Source of the DNA: Deltaproteobacteria bacterium
GTDB taxonomy: Bacteria; Desulfobacterota; Desulfobulbia; Desulfobulbales; SURF-16
NCBI GenBank assembly: GCA_029939635.1
Contig: JAOZSN010000076.1
Location: 1 to 13,938, forward strand
DNA: 13,938 nt
Direction: 5' to 3'
Shown piece after piece: positions 7,458-13,603 of this stretch. The translations under genes were made by a program, and so were the position numbers. Positions within the stretch are counted from its first letter, which is position 1. Every line of letters starts with the position of its first letter. Below the pieces are notes generated by a model. That model saw nothing but the letters and a program-made list of their open reading frames with translations, did not search any database and was not told the DNA's origin.

Positions 7458-8219
7458 CTATCTCTCCTCGCCAGCACCACGCTCGTTTGGCGGCAGGAAT
7501 GTTTCCAGGAACTCTTCCATAACCCTGGGATTGAGACCCTTGAGGATACCTAGGACACCCTCGATAATGAGGCGGCGATTACGTTCTTCCTCTTCACTGC
7601 GGAGGGCAAGTTTGTCTGCAATGGGCAAGAATATCAGGTTAGCCAGTACTGCACCGTAGAGGGTGGTCAACAGGCAAACGGCCATGGAGGGGCCAATGGA
7701 AGCCGGATCATCCATATTAGCCAGCATCTGCACCAGGCCAACCAGGGTGCCAATCATACCAAAGGCCGGGGCTGCGTCACCCATGGAGCCAAAAATCTTA
7801 CGGCCAGTTGTATGGCGCTCCACCGTGAGACTGACCTCTTTTTTGAGCACCTCTTCAATGAAATCTGCCTCATGTCCATCAACACAGTACATAATGGCTT
7901 TTTTTAGAAACTCATCCTCAATTGGTTGTTGCTCCAGGACAATAAGGCCATTTTTACGGGCGATATTAGCAAGATTAACAATTTCTTTAATGATTTCGAC
8001 AGGACTGCTAGCTTTACTGAAAAAGGCATTCATCACTACCTTAGAGGCGTTGATGACAGCAGGGAGGGGGAAACGGATCATTAAAGTGGCAAGGGTGCCA
8101 CCGCCAACAATCATCACCGAAGGAATATTGATGAACAGGATAATGGAGCCACCCAGCAGGATGGCAATGAGGATTAGTATTGAGCCTAGGGCAAGACCGA
8201 CAACGGTGGCGATATCCAT
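7458..8219 (-). CDS. pomA: Flagellar stator protein PomA/MotA, sodium type
   Basis: This is the 253-residue inner-membrane A subunit of the flagellar stator, the same length as Vibrio PomA. Four TM segments are visible at about 5-25, 33-49, 150-168 and 178-200, with a large cytoplasmic loop between TM2 and TM3. The charged residues that touch FliG are kept at PomA numbering (Arg88, Lys89, Glu96). TM3 has PAFGMIGTLVGL with Thr158, and TM4 has TT at 185-186. These threonines are linked to sodium use in PomA, while proton-type MotA usually has Ala at position 158. A good AAGGA ribosome binding site precedes ATG 8219. It is the first gene of the minus-strand run pomA-pomB-pilZ-fumarase. Sodium coupling is inferred. 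Confidence 0.92.
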   Translation of the reverse strand: MDIATVVGLALGSILILIAILLGGSIILFINIPSVMIVGGGTLATLMIRFPLPAVINASKVVMNAFFSKASSPVEIIKEIVNLANIARKNGLIVLEQQPIEDEFLKKAIMYCVDGHEADFIEEVLKKEVSLTVERHTTGRKIFGSMGDAAPAFGMIGTLVGLVQMLANMDDPASIGPSMAVCLLTTLYGAVLANLIFLPIADKLALRSEEEERNRRLIIEGVLGILKGLNPRVMEEFLETFLPPNERGAGEER

Positions 8220-8253
8220 ACGAGTTCCTTAAACTGGTGACAGAGGCAACATT

Positions 8254-8299
8254 AAAAAAACAAGCAGTGTACTAGAGTAGAGGCTCGGGCAACCTGCTT
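8254..8299 (-). terminator. Possible weak terminator after panB
   Basis: Read on the minus strand, AAGCAG (8299-8294) overlaps the panB stop and pairs with CTGCTT (8267-8262). It is followed by a G and a run of seven T (8260-8254). The stem is only six pairs with a 26-base loop, so this is weaker than a standard intrinsic terminator. It would separate panB from pomA. Confidence 0.4.
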
Positions 8300-9135
8300 T
8301 ATTCCCCTTTTTTTGCGAGCATGTCCTGGGCATCTATCTGCATAGGAAAGCTGTGTCCCTCATCCGGGAAGGTGCCTGAGGTTACCTCATTAGCAAAACT
8401 ACGCACTGCCTTTTTAATTTCCGGGGCAAGGTTAACGTAGCCTTTGACAAAACTGGGGACAAATTTTTCAAAAAGGCCAAGGAGGTCGTGGGTCACTAAA
8501 ACTTGACCATCGCAGTGGACACCAGCCCCAATGCCAATGGTGGGGGTAGAGATTGATTCTGAAATTATTTTGGCCACACCATCGGGAATACATTCAAGCA
8601 CTATGCTGAAGACACCAGCCTCTTCCAGGGCCTTGGCCTCGTGCAGTAATTTGCGGGCTGACTCCATATCTTTACCCTGAACCTTGAACCCGCCAAGTTT
8701 TCCTGCTGTTTGTGGGGTGAGGCCAATATGGCCCATCACGGGCATGCCTGCCGCAATAATCGCCCTTACGGCATCACACACCTCAAGACCACCTTCCAAC
8801 TTAACGGCATCGCAGCCTGACTCTTTAAAAAAACGGCCACTGTTTTCAATGGCCTGCTGTGGTGACACCTGATAGGAGAGAAAAGGCATGTCACCCACCA
8901 GCATGGTATTTGGGGCACCACGGCGAACAGCAGCAGCATGGTGGATCATTTCATCCATGGTGACTGGTACAGTGGAGTCATAGCCCAGGACAACCATGCC
9001 TAAGGAGTCACCCACCAAGAGCATATCAACACCGGCAGATTCCAGCATACGAGCAAAGCTGGCATCATAAGCGGTGAGCATGGTTATTTTTTCTTGATTT
9101 TTTTTTGCCTGGATAGCTGGAGCGGACAGTTTCAT
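8299..9135 (-). CDS. panB: 3-methyl-2-oxobutanoate hydroxymethyltransferase PanB
   Basis: PanB makes ketopantoate from 2-oxoisovalerate and methylene-tetrahydrofolate, the first committed step to pantothenate and coenzyme A, in the cytoplasm. The 278-residue protein matches the family along its length. Metal ligands are visible as Asp43 (VGDS), Asp82 (VGDMPF) and Glu114 (KLEGG), and the catalytic Glu181 as VLECIP, essentially at E. coli numbering. Other blocks are KITMLTAYD (16-24), MGHIGLTPQ (134-142) and TIGIGAG (199-205). The gene stands alone; panC and panD are not next to it here. ATG 9135 fits the family length but lacks a clear Shine-Dalgarno sequence, and its upstream region is very AT-rich. 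Confidence 0.96.
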   Translation of the reverse strand: MKLSAPAIQAKKNQEKITMLTAYDASFARMLESAGVDMLLVGDSLGMVVLGYDSTVPVTMDEMIHHAAAVRRGAPNTMLVGDMPFLSYQVSPQQAIENSGRFFKESGCDAVKLEGGLEVCDAVRAIIAAGMPVMGHIGLTPQTAGKLGGFKVQGKDMESARKLLHEAKALEEAGVFSIVLECIPDGVAKIISESISTPTIGIGAGVHCDGQVLVTHDLLGLFEKFVPSFVKGYVNLAPEIKKAVRSFANEVTSGTFPDEGHSFPMQIDAQDMLAKKGE

Positions 9136-9242
9136 AACAGGTATAGTATCATATATTTATTTTTAAAAACAAGGAGATGGCAAAAGAAAATGATTTGAAC
9201 TTTCCAGCCAAATAGCTGCGTCCCTGGGAGCGATGGGAGCCA

Positions 9243-10295
9243 TTATTTAGAGTTAAATGGTAGCTTGCCTTTATATATCTCTCTGTTGCCAAATTCTACC
9301 TGCCTGCCAAAATGTTCATAGGCCGTGGCTGTGGCCACTCTACCGCGTGGTGTTCTGGACAGGAAACCGCATTGAATGAGGAAGGGTTCGTAGACATCTT
9401 CGATGGTGGTTTTTTCTTCGCAGACCGCCGTGGCCAGGGTGTCTAGACCCAAGGGGCCACCCTGGAATTTGTCAATAATGGTGAGCAGGATGCGACGATC
9501 CATTTCATCCAGACCTTGGCGATCAACCTCCAGCATTTGCAGGGCCTTGTCGGCAATAGTGGCGGTGATATGACCGTCACCTTTGACTTGCGCATAATCT
9601 CGTACTCTTTTGAGCAAGCGGTTGGCGATACGTGGGGTACCCCTTGAGCGGTGGCCCATCTCCAAGGCTCCAGCCTGGTCAATGGGGATTTGCAGCAGAG
9701 CGGCAGAGCGACTGATAATGGTCAGCAGCTCCTCTGGGCTATAGAATTCCAGACGTAGCATGATGCCAAAGCGGTCCCGTAAAGGCGGGGTGAGGAGACC
9801 CGTGCGGGTGGTGGCGCCTATGAGGGTGAAATGGGGTAGATCCATCTTCACCGACCTGGCTCCTGGCCCCTGGCCAATGACTAGGTCGAGCTGGAAATCT
9901 TCCATGGCCGGATAGAGAATTTCTTCCACCACATGGTTGAGGCGGTGGATCTCATCAATAAAGAGGATGTCTCCCTGCTGCAGGCTGGTGAGGATGGCGG
10001 CAAGATCCCCGGGGCGTTCAATGACCGGCCCGGATGTCACCTTGATATTACATCCCATTTCATTGGCAATAATATAGGCCAAGGTGGTTTTGCCCAGACC
10101 AGGAAAGCCGTGAAAGAGAACATGATCCAGCGGTTCTCCTCGTTTGCTACTGGCTTTGATGGCAATATCAAGGTTGGCCTTTACCTGGCTTTGGCCAATA
10201 TACTGGCTTAAGCTTTGCGGCCGCAGGGTGAATTCTTCTCCCAGCTCCTGGGTAGAGATTGTTTCAGTGGTAACAATGCGTTCTTCGAGGTTCAT
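9243..10295 (-). CDS. ruvB: Holliday junction branch migration helicase RuvB
   Basis: RuvB is the hexameric AAA+ motor that pulls DNA through RuvA-bound Holliday junctions during recombinational repair. The 350-residue protein has Walker A GFPGLGKT (63-70), Walker B ILFIDE (110-115), sensor 1 ATTR (161-164), the arginine-finger region LRDRFG (172-177) and sensor 2 GTPRIANR (219-226). A C-terminal winged helix contains FLSRTPRGR (311-319). Walker A has Phe where GPPGLGKT is usual; the catalytic GKT is intact, so activity is expected. It is the last gene of ruvC-ruvA-ruvB. A 69-base spacer with repeat-like sequence and a run of eight G (10321-10328) lies between ruvA and ruvB. The Shine-Dalgarno sequence is weak. 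Confidence 0.97.
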   Translation of the reverse strand: MNLEERIVTTETISTQELGEEFTLRPQSLSQYIGQSQVKANLDIAIKASSKRGEPLDHVLFHGFPGLGKTTLAYIIANEMGCNIKVTSGPVIERPGDLAAILTSLQQGDILFIDEIHRLNHVVEEILYPAMEDFQLDLVIGQGPGARSVKMDLPHFTLIGATTRTGLLTPPLRDRFGIMLRLEFYSPEELLTIISRSAALLQIPIDQAGALEMGHRSRGTPRIANRLLKRVRDYAQVKGDGHITATIADKALQMLEVDRQGLDEMDRRILLTIIDKFQGGPLGLDTLATAVCEEKTTIEDVYEPFLIQCGFLSRTPRGRVATATAYEHFGRQVEFGNREIYKGKLPFNSK

Positions 10296-10364
10296 GTCTT
10301 TATGTTTCAGATTTCAGGTTGGGGGGGGATGCTGGCGCCTGCCCCATGATACCTGGCACCTGTT

Positions 10365-10979
10365 TTATGCCAGCGACTGCAGGGCCTGACGTAGCATTTC
10401 TTGTAATCCTGCCTCTTCTCCCAGTTTTTCAAACACCTTGGCCACCGCCTCCTCCGCATCAGCGGGGGCATAGCCTAAATTGATCAGGGCTGAGATGCAG
10501 TCTTGGACAGCAGGATTGATAGCGTCATCTTGTGGGGGGTGATCGGTTTGAGTGGTGTCTGAGGGGAGGTCAGGAATGAACTCAACCTTGTCTTTTAGTT
10601 CAAGGCAGAGGCGTTTGGCTGTTTTTTTGCCTACACCGCTGACCTGGATGAGGCGGGTGATATCTTCACCACTGACGGCCCTGGCCAGTTCGCCAGGGGT
10701 GACGGCGGCAACAATGGCCATGGCCAGTTTGGGGCCAACACCTGAAACCGTAAGCAGTAACCGATACGATTGTTTGTCGGCTCTTGAGGCAAAGCCAAAG
10801 AGGAGAAGGGCATCTTCTCTGACATGGGTATGGATATGGAGAAAAACTTCCTGGTTCTCCTCGGGAAGTTGGTGCAGAGTTGTCTCAGGGACAAAGATTT
10901 CATAGCCCACACCATGGACATCAATGATGATGTGTTCTGGGCTTTTATATTGGAGTGAGCCGCGTAGGGTAGCGATCAT
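10365..10979 (-). CDS. ruvA: Holliday junction DNA helicase subunit RuvA
   Basis: RuvA is the tetrameric protein that binds four-way junctions and recruits RuvB. I place the start at ATG 10979, giving 204 residues beginning MIATLRG, the normal family N-terminus. A longer reading from 11036 would add 19 residues encoded by the repeat-like spacer and is unlikely. Visible are the N-terminal OB domain (about 1-62), two helix-hairpin-helix motifs (VSGVGPK at about 73-79 and VSGVGKK at about 108-114) and, after an acidic/Pro linker, the small domain III that contacts RuvB (about 155-204; NLGYAPADAEEAV). It lies between ruvC and ruvB on the same strand. Confidence 0.97.
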   Translation of the reverse strand: MIATLRGSLQYKSPEHIIIDVHGVGYEIFVPETTLHQLPEENQEVFLHIHTHVREDALLLFGFASRADKQSYRLLLTVSGVGPKLAMAIVAAVTPGELARAVSGEDITRLIQVSGVGKKTAKRLCLELKDKVEFIPDLPSDTTQTDHPPQDDAINPAVQDCISALINLGYAPADAEEAVAKVFEKLGEEAGLQEMLRQALQSLA

Positions 10980-10997
10980 AGTTGTTTTTTTGGAAAA

Positions 10998-11046
10998 GTT
11001 ACCAGTTGTCAGTTGCTGGCTACCGGTAACAGACAACCGATAACTG
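10998..11046. repeat. Repeat-like inverted element between ruvC and ruvA
   Basis: The 72-base ruvC-ruvA spacer is mostly a dyad-rich element. GTTACC (10998-11003) pairs with GGTAAC (11025-11030), GTTGTC (11005-11010) pairs with GACAAC (11032-11037), and TACCGGTA (11021-11028) is itself a palindrome. CAGTT/AACTG steps repeat through it. This composition resembles dispersed extragenic repeats rather than a terminator, as no U-tract follows. Confidence 0.45.
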
Positions 11047-11051
11047 TAAAT

Positions 11052-11537
11052 TCAGACCGCAGTCTGAATAAAATGATGGGCATGGCAGATAGCAACCCCC
11101 AGGGCATCTGCCGCATCTTGACTGGGGGTGGCAGAGAGTTTGAGGAGGGCACGGACTGTCTGCTGCATCTGGGCTTTCTCGGCCTGACCATAGCCAGTCA
11201 CTGTTTGTTTGACTGTGCGTGGCGTGTATTCATGGATGGTCAGACCCGCGATTTTTCCAGCCAGGAGGAGTACTCCTCTGGCATGGCCTAGTTTCAAGGC
11301 CGAGCGGGGATTAATGGCCACAAAGATATCTTCAATGGCCATCTCCTGGGGTTGGAATTTAGCAATGACCTCAGTAATGCCATTGTGGATCTCTAGCAGT
11401 CGATCAGCAAAGGTTGCCTTGTCAAAGACCTTGATAACACCACAGGCAAGATATTCCAGCCGATGTTTTTCCTCCCGAATCACCCCATAACCAGTGATGC
11501 GGGAACCTGGGTCAATGCCAAGGATAATGCGAGACAT
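11052..11537 (-). CDS. ruvC: Holliday junction resolvase RuvC
   Basis: RuvC is the dimeric RNase H-fold endonuclease that cuts Holliday junctions. The 161-residue protein shows all four acidic catalytic residues: Asp9 (GIDPGS), Glu69 (AIEDIF), and Asp141 and Asp144 (QDAADALG). These are equivalent to D7, E66, D138 and D141 of the E. coli enzyme. ATG 11537 is the natural start; no good Shine-Dalgarno sequence is seen. It is the first gene of ruvCAB and follows yebC, a common neighbour in many bacteria. A hairpin at the yebC stop and a possible weak promoter at 11563-11592 suggest that ruvC can be transcribed on its own. Confidence 0.97.
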   Translation of the reverse strand: MSRIILGIDPGSRITGYGVIREEKHRLEYLACGVIKVFDKATFADRLLEIHNGITEVIAKFQPQEMAIEDIFVAINPRSALKLGHARGVLLLAGKIAGLTIHEYTPRTVKQTVTGYGQAEKAQMQQTVRALLKLSATPSQDAADALGVAICHAHHFIQTAV

Positions 11538-11562
11538 GATTAATAACTAGTGGAGAATGTAA

Positions 11563-11592
11563 AATATAAAAGGGTGGATGTCATCTTGAAAA
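11563..11592 (-). promoter_or_regulatory. Possible weak promoter for ruvC
   Basis: On the minus strand, TTTTCA (11592-11587) and TATATT (11568-11563) are 18 bases apart, with the -10 box 25 bases upstream of the ruvC ATG. The -10 matches 5 of 6 consensus bases and the -35 matches 4 of 6. It follows the yebC hairpin, where a new start would be needed. Confidence 0.3.
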
Positions 11593-11618
11593 AAAATACC
11601 TTACTTGGGAAAATACGG

Positions 11619-11654
11619 ACTGTAAAAGTTGAGGAGTTCCTCAGCTTTTACAGT
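11619..11654 (-). terminator. Hairpin terminator at the end of yebC
   Basis: Positions 11619-11635 and 11638-11654 form a 17-pair inverted repeat with one wobble pair and a two-base centre, so the practical loop is larger. On the minus strand it overlaps the yebC stop codon (11648-11650) and is followed three bases later by TATTTT. This is a plausible but weak-tailed intrinsic terminator between yebC and ruvC. Confidence 0.65.
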
Positions 11655-12394
11655 GTTTCCATGATTGCATCTGGTATATCAAAGTTGGCATAGACATCTT
11701 GGACATCATCATTTTCCTCAAGATTGTCCAGGAGTTTTATTAGGGAGCGGGCTGTTTTTTCTTCTGCCACCTCCACCGTGTTTTGGGGAATCATGGAGAT
11801 ACCTGCTTCAACCATGGAAATTTCAGCCTGTTCAATGGCATCACGCACGGCATCAAAATCATCAGGCCCTGTGAGAACCTGGAATGTTTCATCCTCAACA
11901 ATCATATCTTCTGCACCTGCCTCTATGACCAGATCCATCAAGGTCTCTTCATCGGTGTCGGCGCTGTTGATGAGAATAGAACCCTTGCGGTCAAACATAA
12001 AGGCCACACAGCCAGATTCGCCTAGGTTGCCACCACTTTTACTGAAGAAGTAGCGTATTTCGCCAACAGTGCGGTTACGGTTGTCTGTCATGCAATCCAC
12101 CAACACGGCCACGCCACCAGGGCCGTAACCCTCGTAGCGGATCTCCTCATAATTAACACCGTCCAGCTCACCGGTACCTTTTTTTATACCGCGCTCAATA
12201 TTGTCCTTTGGCATGTTTTCTGCCTTGGCAGCGGCAATGGCCGAGCGCAGGCGCGGATTGGCAGTGGCATCACCGCCGCCTGTCTTGGCGGCCATGGTGA
12301 TTTCTTTGATAAGGCGGGTGAAGATTTTGCCGCGTTTGGCGTCTTGAGCACCCTTGCGATGCTTAATATTTGCCCATTTGGAATGTCCAGACAT
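11648..12394 (-). CDS. yebC: YebC/PmpR (TACO1) family protein
   Basis: This 248-residue cytoplasmic protein matches the YebC family from end to end. It has the invariant start MSGHSKWANIKHRKGAQD, the block NPRLRSAIAAAKAENMPKDN (about 46-65), GYGPGGVAVLVD (about 89-100) and the acidic C-terminal domain. The family was long called a transcriptional regulator; more recent work on YebC and mitochondrial TACO1 links it to translation, including polyproline stretches. I cannot tell from sequence which role applies. A GAGG Shine-Dalgarno sequence lies about 7 bases before ATG 12394. The yebC-ruvC adjacency is widely conserved, although here a hairpin lies between the two. Confidence 0.96.
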   Translation of the reverse strand: MSGHSKWANIKHRKGAQDAKRGKIFTRLIKEITMAAKTGGGDATANPRLRSAIAAAKAENMPKDNIERGIKKGTGELDGVNYEEIRYEGYGPGGVAVLVDCMTDNRNRTVGEIRYFFSKSGGNLGESGCVAFMFDRKGSILINSADTDEETLMDLVIEAGAEDMIVEDETFQVLTGPDDFDAVRDAIEQAEISMVEAGISMIPQNTVEVAEEKTARSLIKLLDNLEENDDVQDVYANFDIPDAIMETL

Positions 12395-12459
12395 GTATCA
12401 ATACCTCTTGTTTTATATCTATTCAGGTGGGGTCGTGCAATGTGCGATTCCACCGAAAT

Positions 12460-12509
12460 GTAACTGTTCAGCTCTACATGAACAAATATGGGTACAGCTG
12501 AACAGTTAC
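12460..12509. terminator. 14-bp perfect inverted repeat after rlmE
   Basis: GTAACTGTTCAGCT (12460-12473) and AGCTGAACAGTTAC (12496-12509) are perfectly complementary around a 22-base loop. The hairpin begins directly after the rlmE stop (12510-12512, minus strand). On the minus strand the tail is only ATTTC. On the plus strand it is CTATTTTTTG, so the better U-tract faces away from the genes. It may be a terminator, an mRNA stabiliser or a mobile repeat. Confidence 0.6.
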
Positions 12510-13097
12510 CTATTTTTTGTTTTGTGCCAGGACAAAGACCTCGCGGCTCTCTACCCTGGATGATTTTGGTTTTACTGTCTTTACTTTCTTAAAAAAACGT
12601 CGTGCCTCGGTAACAAAGTCGGGGAAATCCTCACCCTGGAAGACCTTACAGTAAAAATGGCCACCTTTGACCAGGGTCTGACAGGCAATTTCCAGAGCAC
12701 GGCGGCTCAGTTCAATGGAGCGCAGGTGGTCGGAAAATTTATGACCGCTGGTTGCGGGTGCCATATCACTTAACACTACATCAAAGGATTCCTGCCCCAG
12801 GGTGGAGAATATTTCCTCGCTGAAGATATCGGCCTTGATAAGCTTCATCTTGGCAGCACCGGCAAATTGGTACGGCTTGGTCGTATGTTGGTCAACACCA
12901 ATAACCTTGCCGTTTTGGCCCACCTGCTTGGCGGCATAGATGGACCAACTGCCAGGGTGGCAACCAAGATCAAGAACCTTGTTGCCAGGTTTGATAATCT
13001 TGTGTTTTTGCTGAGCCTCTTCCAGTTTGAATACCGAGCGAGCCGGGTATTTTTCCTTTTTGGCCTTGTTGAAGTAGTAGTCTTGTGATTTTCGCAT
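12510..13097 (-). CDS. rlmE: 23S rRNA 2'-O-methyltransferase RlmE (RrmJ/FtsJ)
   Basis: RlmE transfers a methyl group from SAM to the 2'-OH of U2552 (E. coli numbering) in 23S rRNA late in 50S assembly. The 195-residue protein has SAM motif I VLDLGCHPGSWS (41-52) and the catalytic tetrad Lys24 (ARSVFKL), Asp111 (LSDMAP), Lys151 (YCKVFQG) and Glu186 (SREVFVL). All four are offset by 13 from the E. coli enzyme (K38, D124, K164, E199), so only the N-terminal extension is shorter. ATG 13097 is the natural start and its Shine-Dalgarno sequence is weak. It is upstream of yebC on the same strand but separated by 115 bases that include a hairpin. Confidence 0.95.
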   Translation of the reverse strand: MRKSQDYYFNKAKKEKYPARSVFKLEEAQQKHKIIKPGNKVLDLGCHPGSWSIYAAKQVGQNGKVIGVDQHTTKPYQFAGAAKMKLIKADIFSEEIFSTLGQESFDVVLSDMAPATSGHKFSDHLRSIELSRRALEIACQTLVKGGHFYCKVFQGEDFPDFVTEARRFFKKVKTVKPKSSRVESREVFVLAQNKK

Positions 13098-13129
13098 GGT
13101 TTGATGGTGGATTTTTTAGATAGCGTTGA

Positions 13130-13158
13130 AAAATAGCGTATCTAGGCCTCCTTGACAA
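13130..13158 (-). promoter_or_regulatory. Likely sigma-70 promoter for rlmE
   Basis: On the minus strand TTGTCA (13158-13153) and TATTTT (13135-13130) are separated by exactly 17 bases. They match 5 of 6 and 4 of 6 consensus bases. The predicted start would leave a leader of about 25 bases before the rlmE ATG. The -35 lies in the small palindrome CCTTGTCAAGG. Confidence 0.4.
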
Positions 13159-13216
13159 GGTAAAAGCTTACAACGGTCACTCTCTTTGCTTTGCCAATGG
13201 GCTTTGGTGTCTGGGT

Positions 13217-13260
13217 GTTGATAACTGTGTGATAAGTTTTTTTGCTGATCGTGATAACTT
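13217..13260. repeat. Three TGATAA boxes in 11-bp phase
   Basis: GTTGATAACTG (13217-13227), TGTGATAAGTT (13228-13238) and CGTGATAACTT (13250-13260) share the pattern TGATAA(C/G)T. They start 11 and 22 bases apart, about one and two DNA turns. The intervening 11 bases (13239-13249) do not match. This could be a cooperative regulator site, but no known regulator is assigned. Confidence 0.45.
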
Positions 13261-13427
13261 CTTGTTTTTCAAATGTATTTTGTGGGTGCCGTCCTCTATG
13301 TAATGGTGTGGGAATGTTTGCTTTTAAGACAGGAGGAGCATTACCTTAATTTCACAGGGGAATGGGGTGATAAAATGACAAGCTTAATTCCTTTCACGCA
13401 TCGCCAGGATATTCTTGATCTGTCCTT

Positions 13428-13462
13428 GGCAATTGCAGTTTGACTGTCTATCTGCAATTGCC
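13428..13462. promoter_or_regulatory. Operator-like inverted repeat around the -35 box
   Basis: GGCAATTGCAG (13428-13438) and CTGCAATTGCC (13452-13462) form a perfect 11-base inverted repeat with a 13-base spacer. Each arm contains the palindrome GCAATTGC; the two copies start 25 bases apart. The left arm ends one base before the -35 and the right arm fills the spacer up to the -10. No U-tract follows, so it is more likely a protein-binding site than a terminator. Confidence 0.6.
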
Positions 13463-13468
13463 TATGAT
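13440..13468 (+). promoter_or_regulatory. Strong sigma-70-like promoter for the DUF3365 gene
   Basis: TTGACT (13440-13445) and TATGAT (13463-13468) are separated by exactly 17 bases and match 10 of 12 consensus positions. The predicted start near 13475 gives a leader of about 130 bases before the sensor gene ATG at 13604. Confidence 0.6.
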
Positions 13469-13603
13469 GATATTATGTCGTATCTATAGGGAAAAGGCTT
13501 GATGGAAGAGCAGCAAGACATTTGTTCGCCGATACTTGGGTTGCAGTGAATCTGGCTTGCCAGAAAATCAAAATAGTCGTTGGCCTCTCACGATATATAC
13601 ATA

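Larger units (their letters stand above)
13098..13603. other. 506-bp divergent intergenic region (rlmE / sensor gene)
   Basis: This is the longest non-coding stretch in the window, between the divergent rlmE and DUF3365 genes. It holds the putative rlmE promoter (13130-13158), three phased TGATAA boxes (13217-13260), an operator-like inverted repeat (13428-13462) and a well-formed plus-strand promoter (13440-13468), followed by a leader of about 130 bases. I see no convincing protein gene in it; small open frames at 13375-13443 and 13502-13549 remain doubtful. No tRNA or known riboswitch was recognised. Confidence 0.7.

Noticed and set aside
7171..7659. 162-codon plus-strand open frame opposite pomB/pomA
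   Set aside because: It is antisense to two well-supported stator genes and shows no recognisable protein features.
7663..8232. 189-codon open frame on the plus strand opposite pomA
   Set aside because: It is fully antisense to pomA, its composition is odd (many Arg, Ser, Ile and Met), no domain is recognisable, and pomA is certain.
10321..10328. Run of eight G as a phase-variation switch
   Set aside because: It lies in the ruvA-ruvB spacer, not in a coding frame or between promoter boxes, so slippage would have no clear effect.
10980..11036. 19-residue N-terminal extension of RuvA
   Set aside because: The extension is encoded by the repeat-like spacer; MIATLRG at 10979 is the standard RuvA start.
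13152..13157. Plus-strand TTGACA as a promoter -35
   Set aside because: No -10-like hexamer occurs at 16-18 bases downstream; the same site is better read as the minus-strand TTGTCA of the rlmE promoter.
13242..13349. 35-codon TTG-start frame with several Cys
   Set aside because: No ribosome site, no known family, and it overlaps the TGATAA boxes; not supported as a gene.
13375..13443. 22-codon plus-strand frame with GGGGTG before its ATG
   Set aside because: Its end overlaps the operator and the -35 box of the sensor promoter, the peptide is not recognisable, and a frame this short is likely by chance.
13502..13549. 15-codon frame in the sensor gene leader
   Set aside because: It could be a leader peptide, but the ribosome site is weak and the peptide shows no attenuation signature such as repeated codons.
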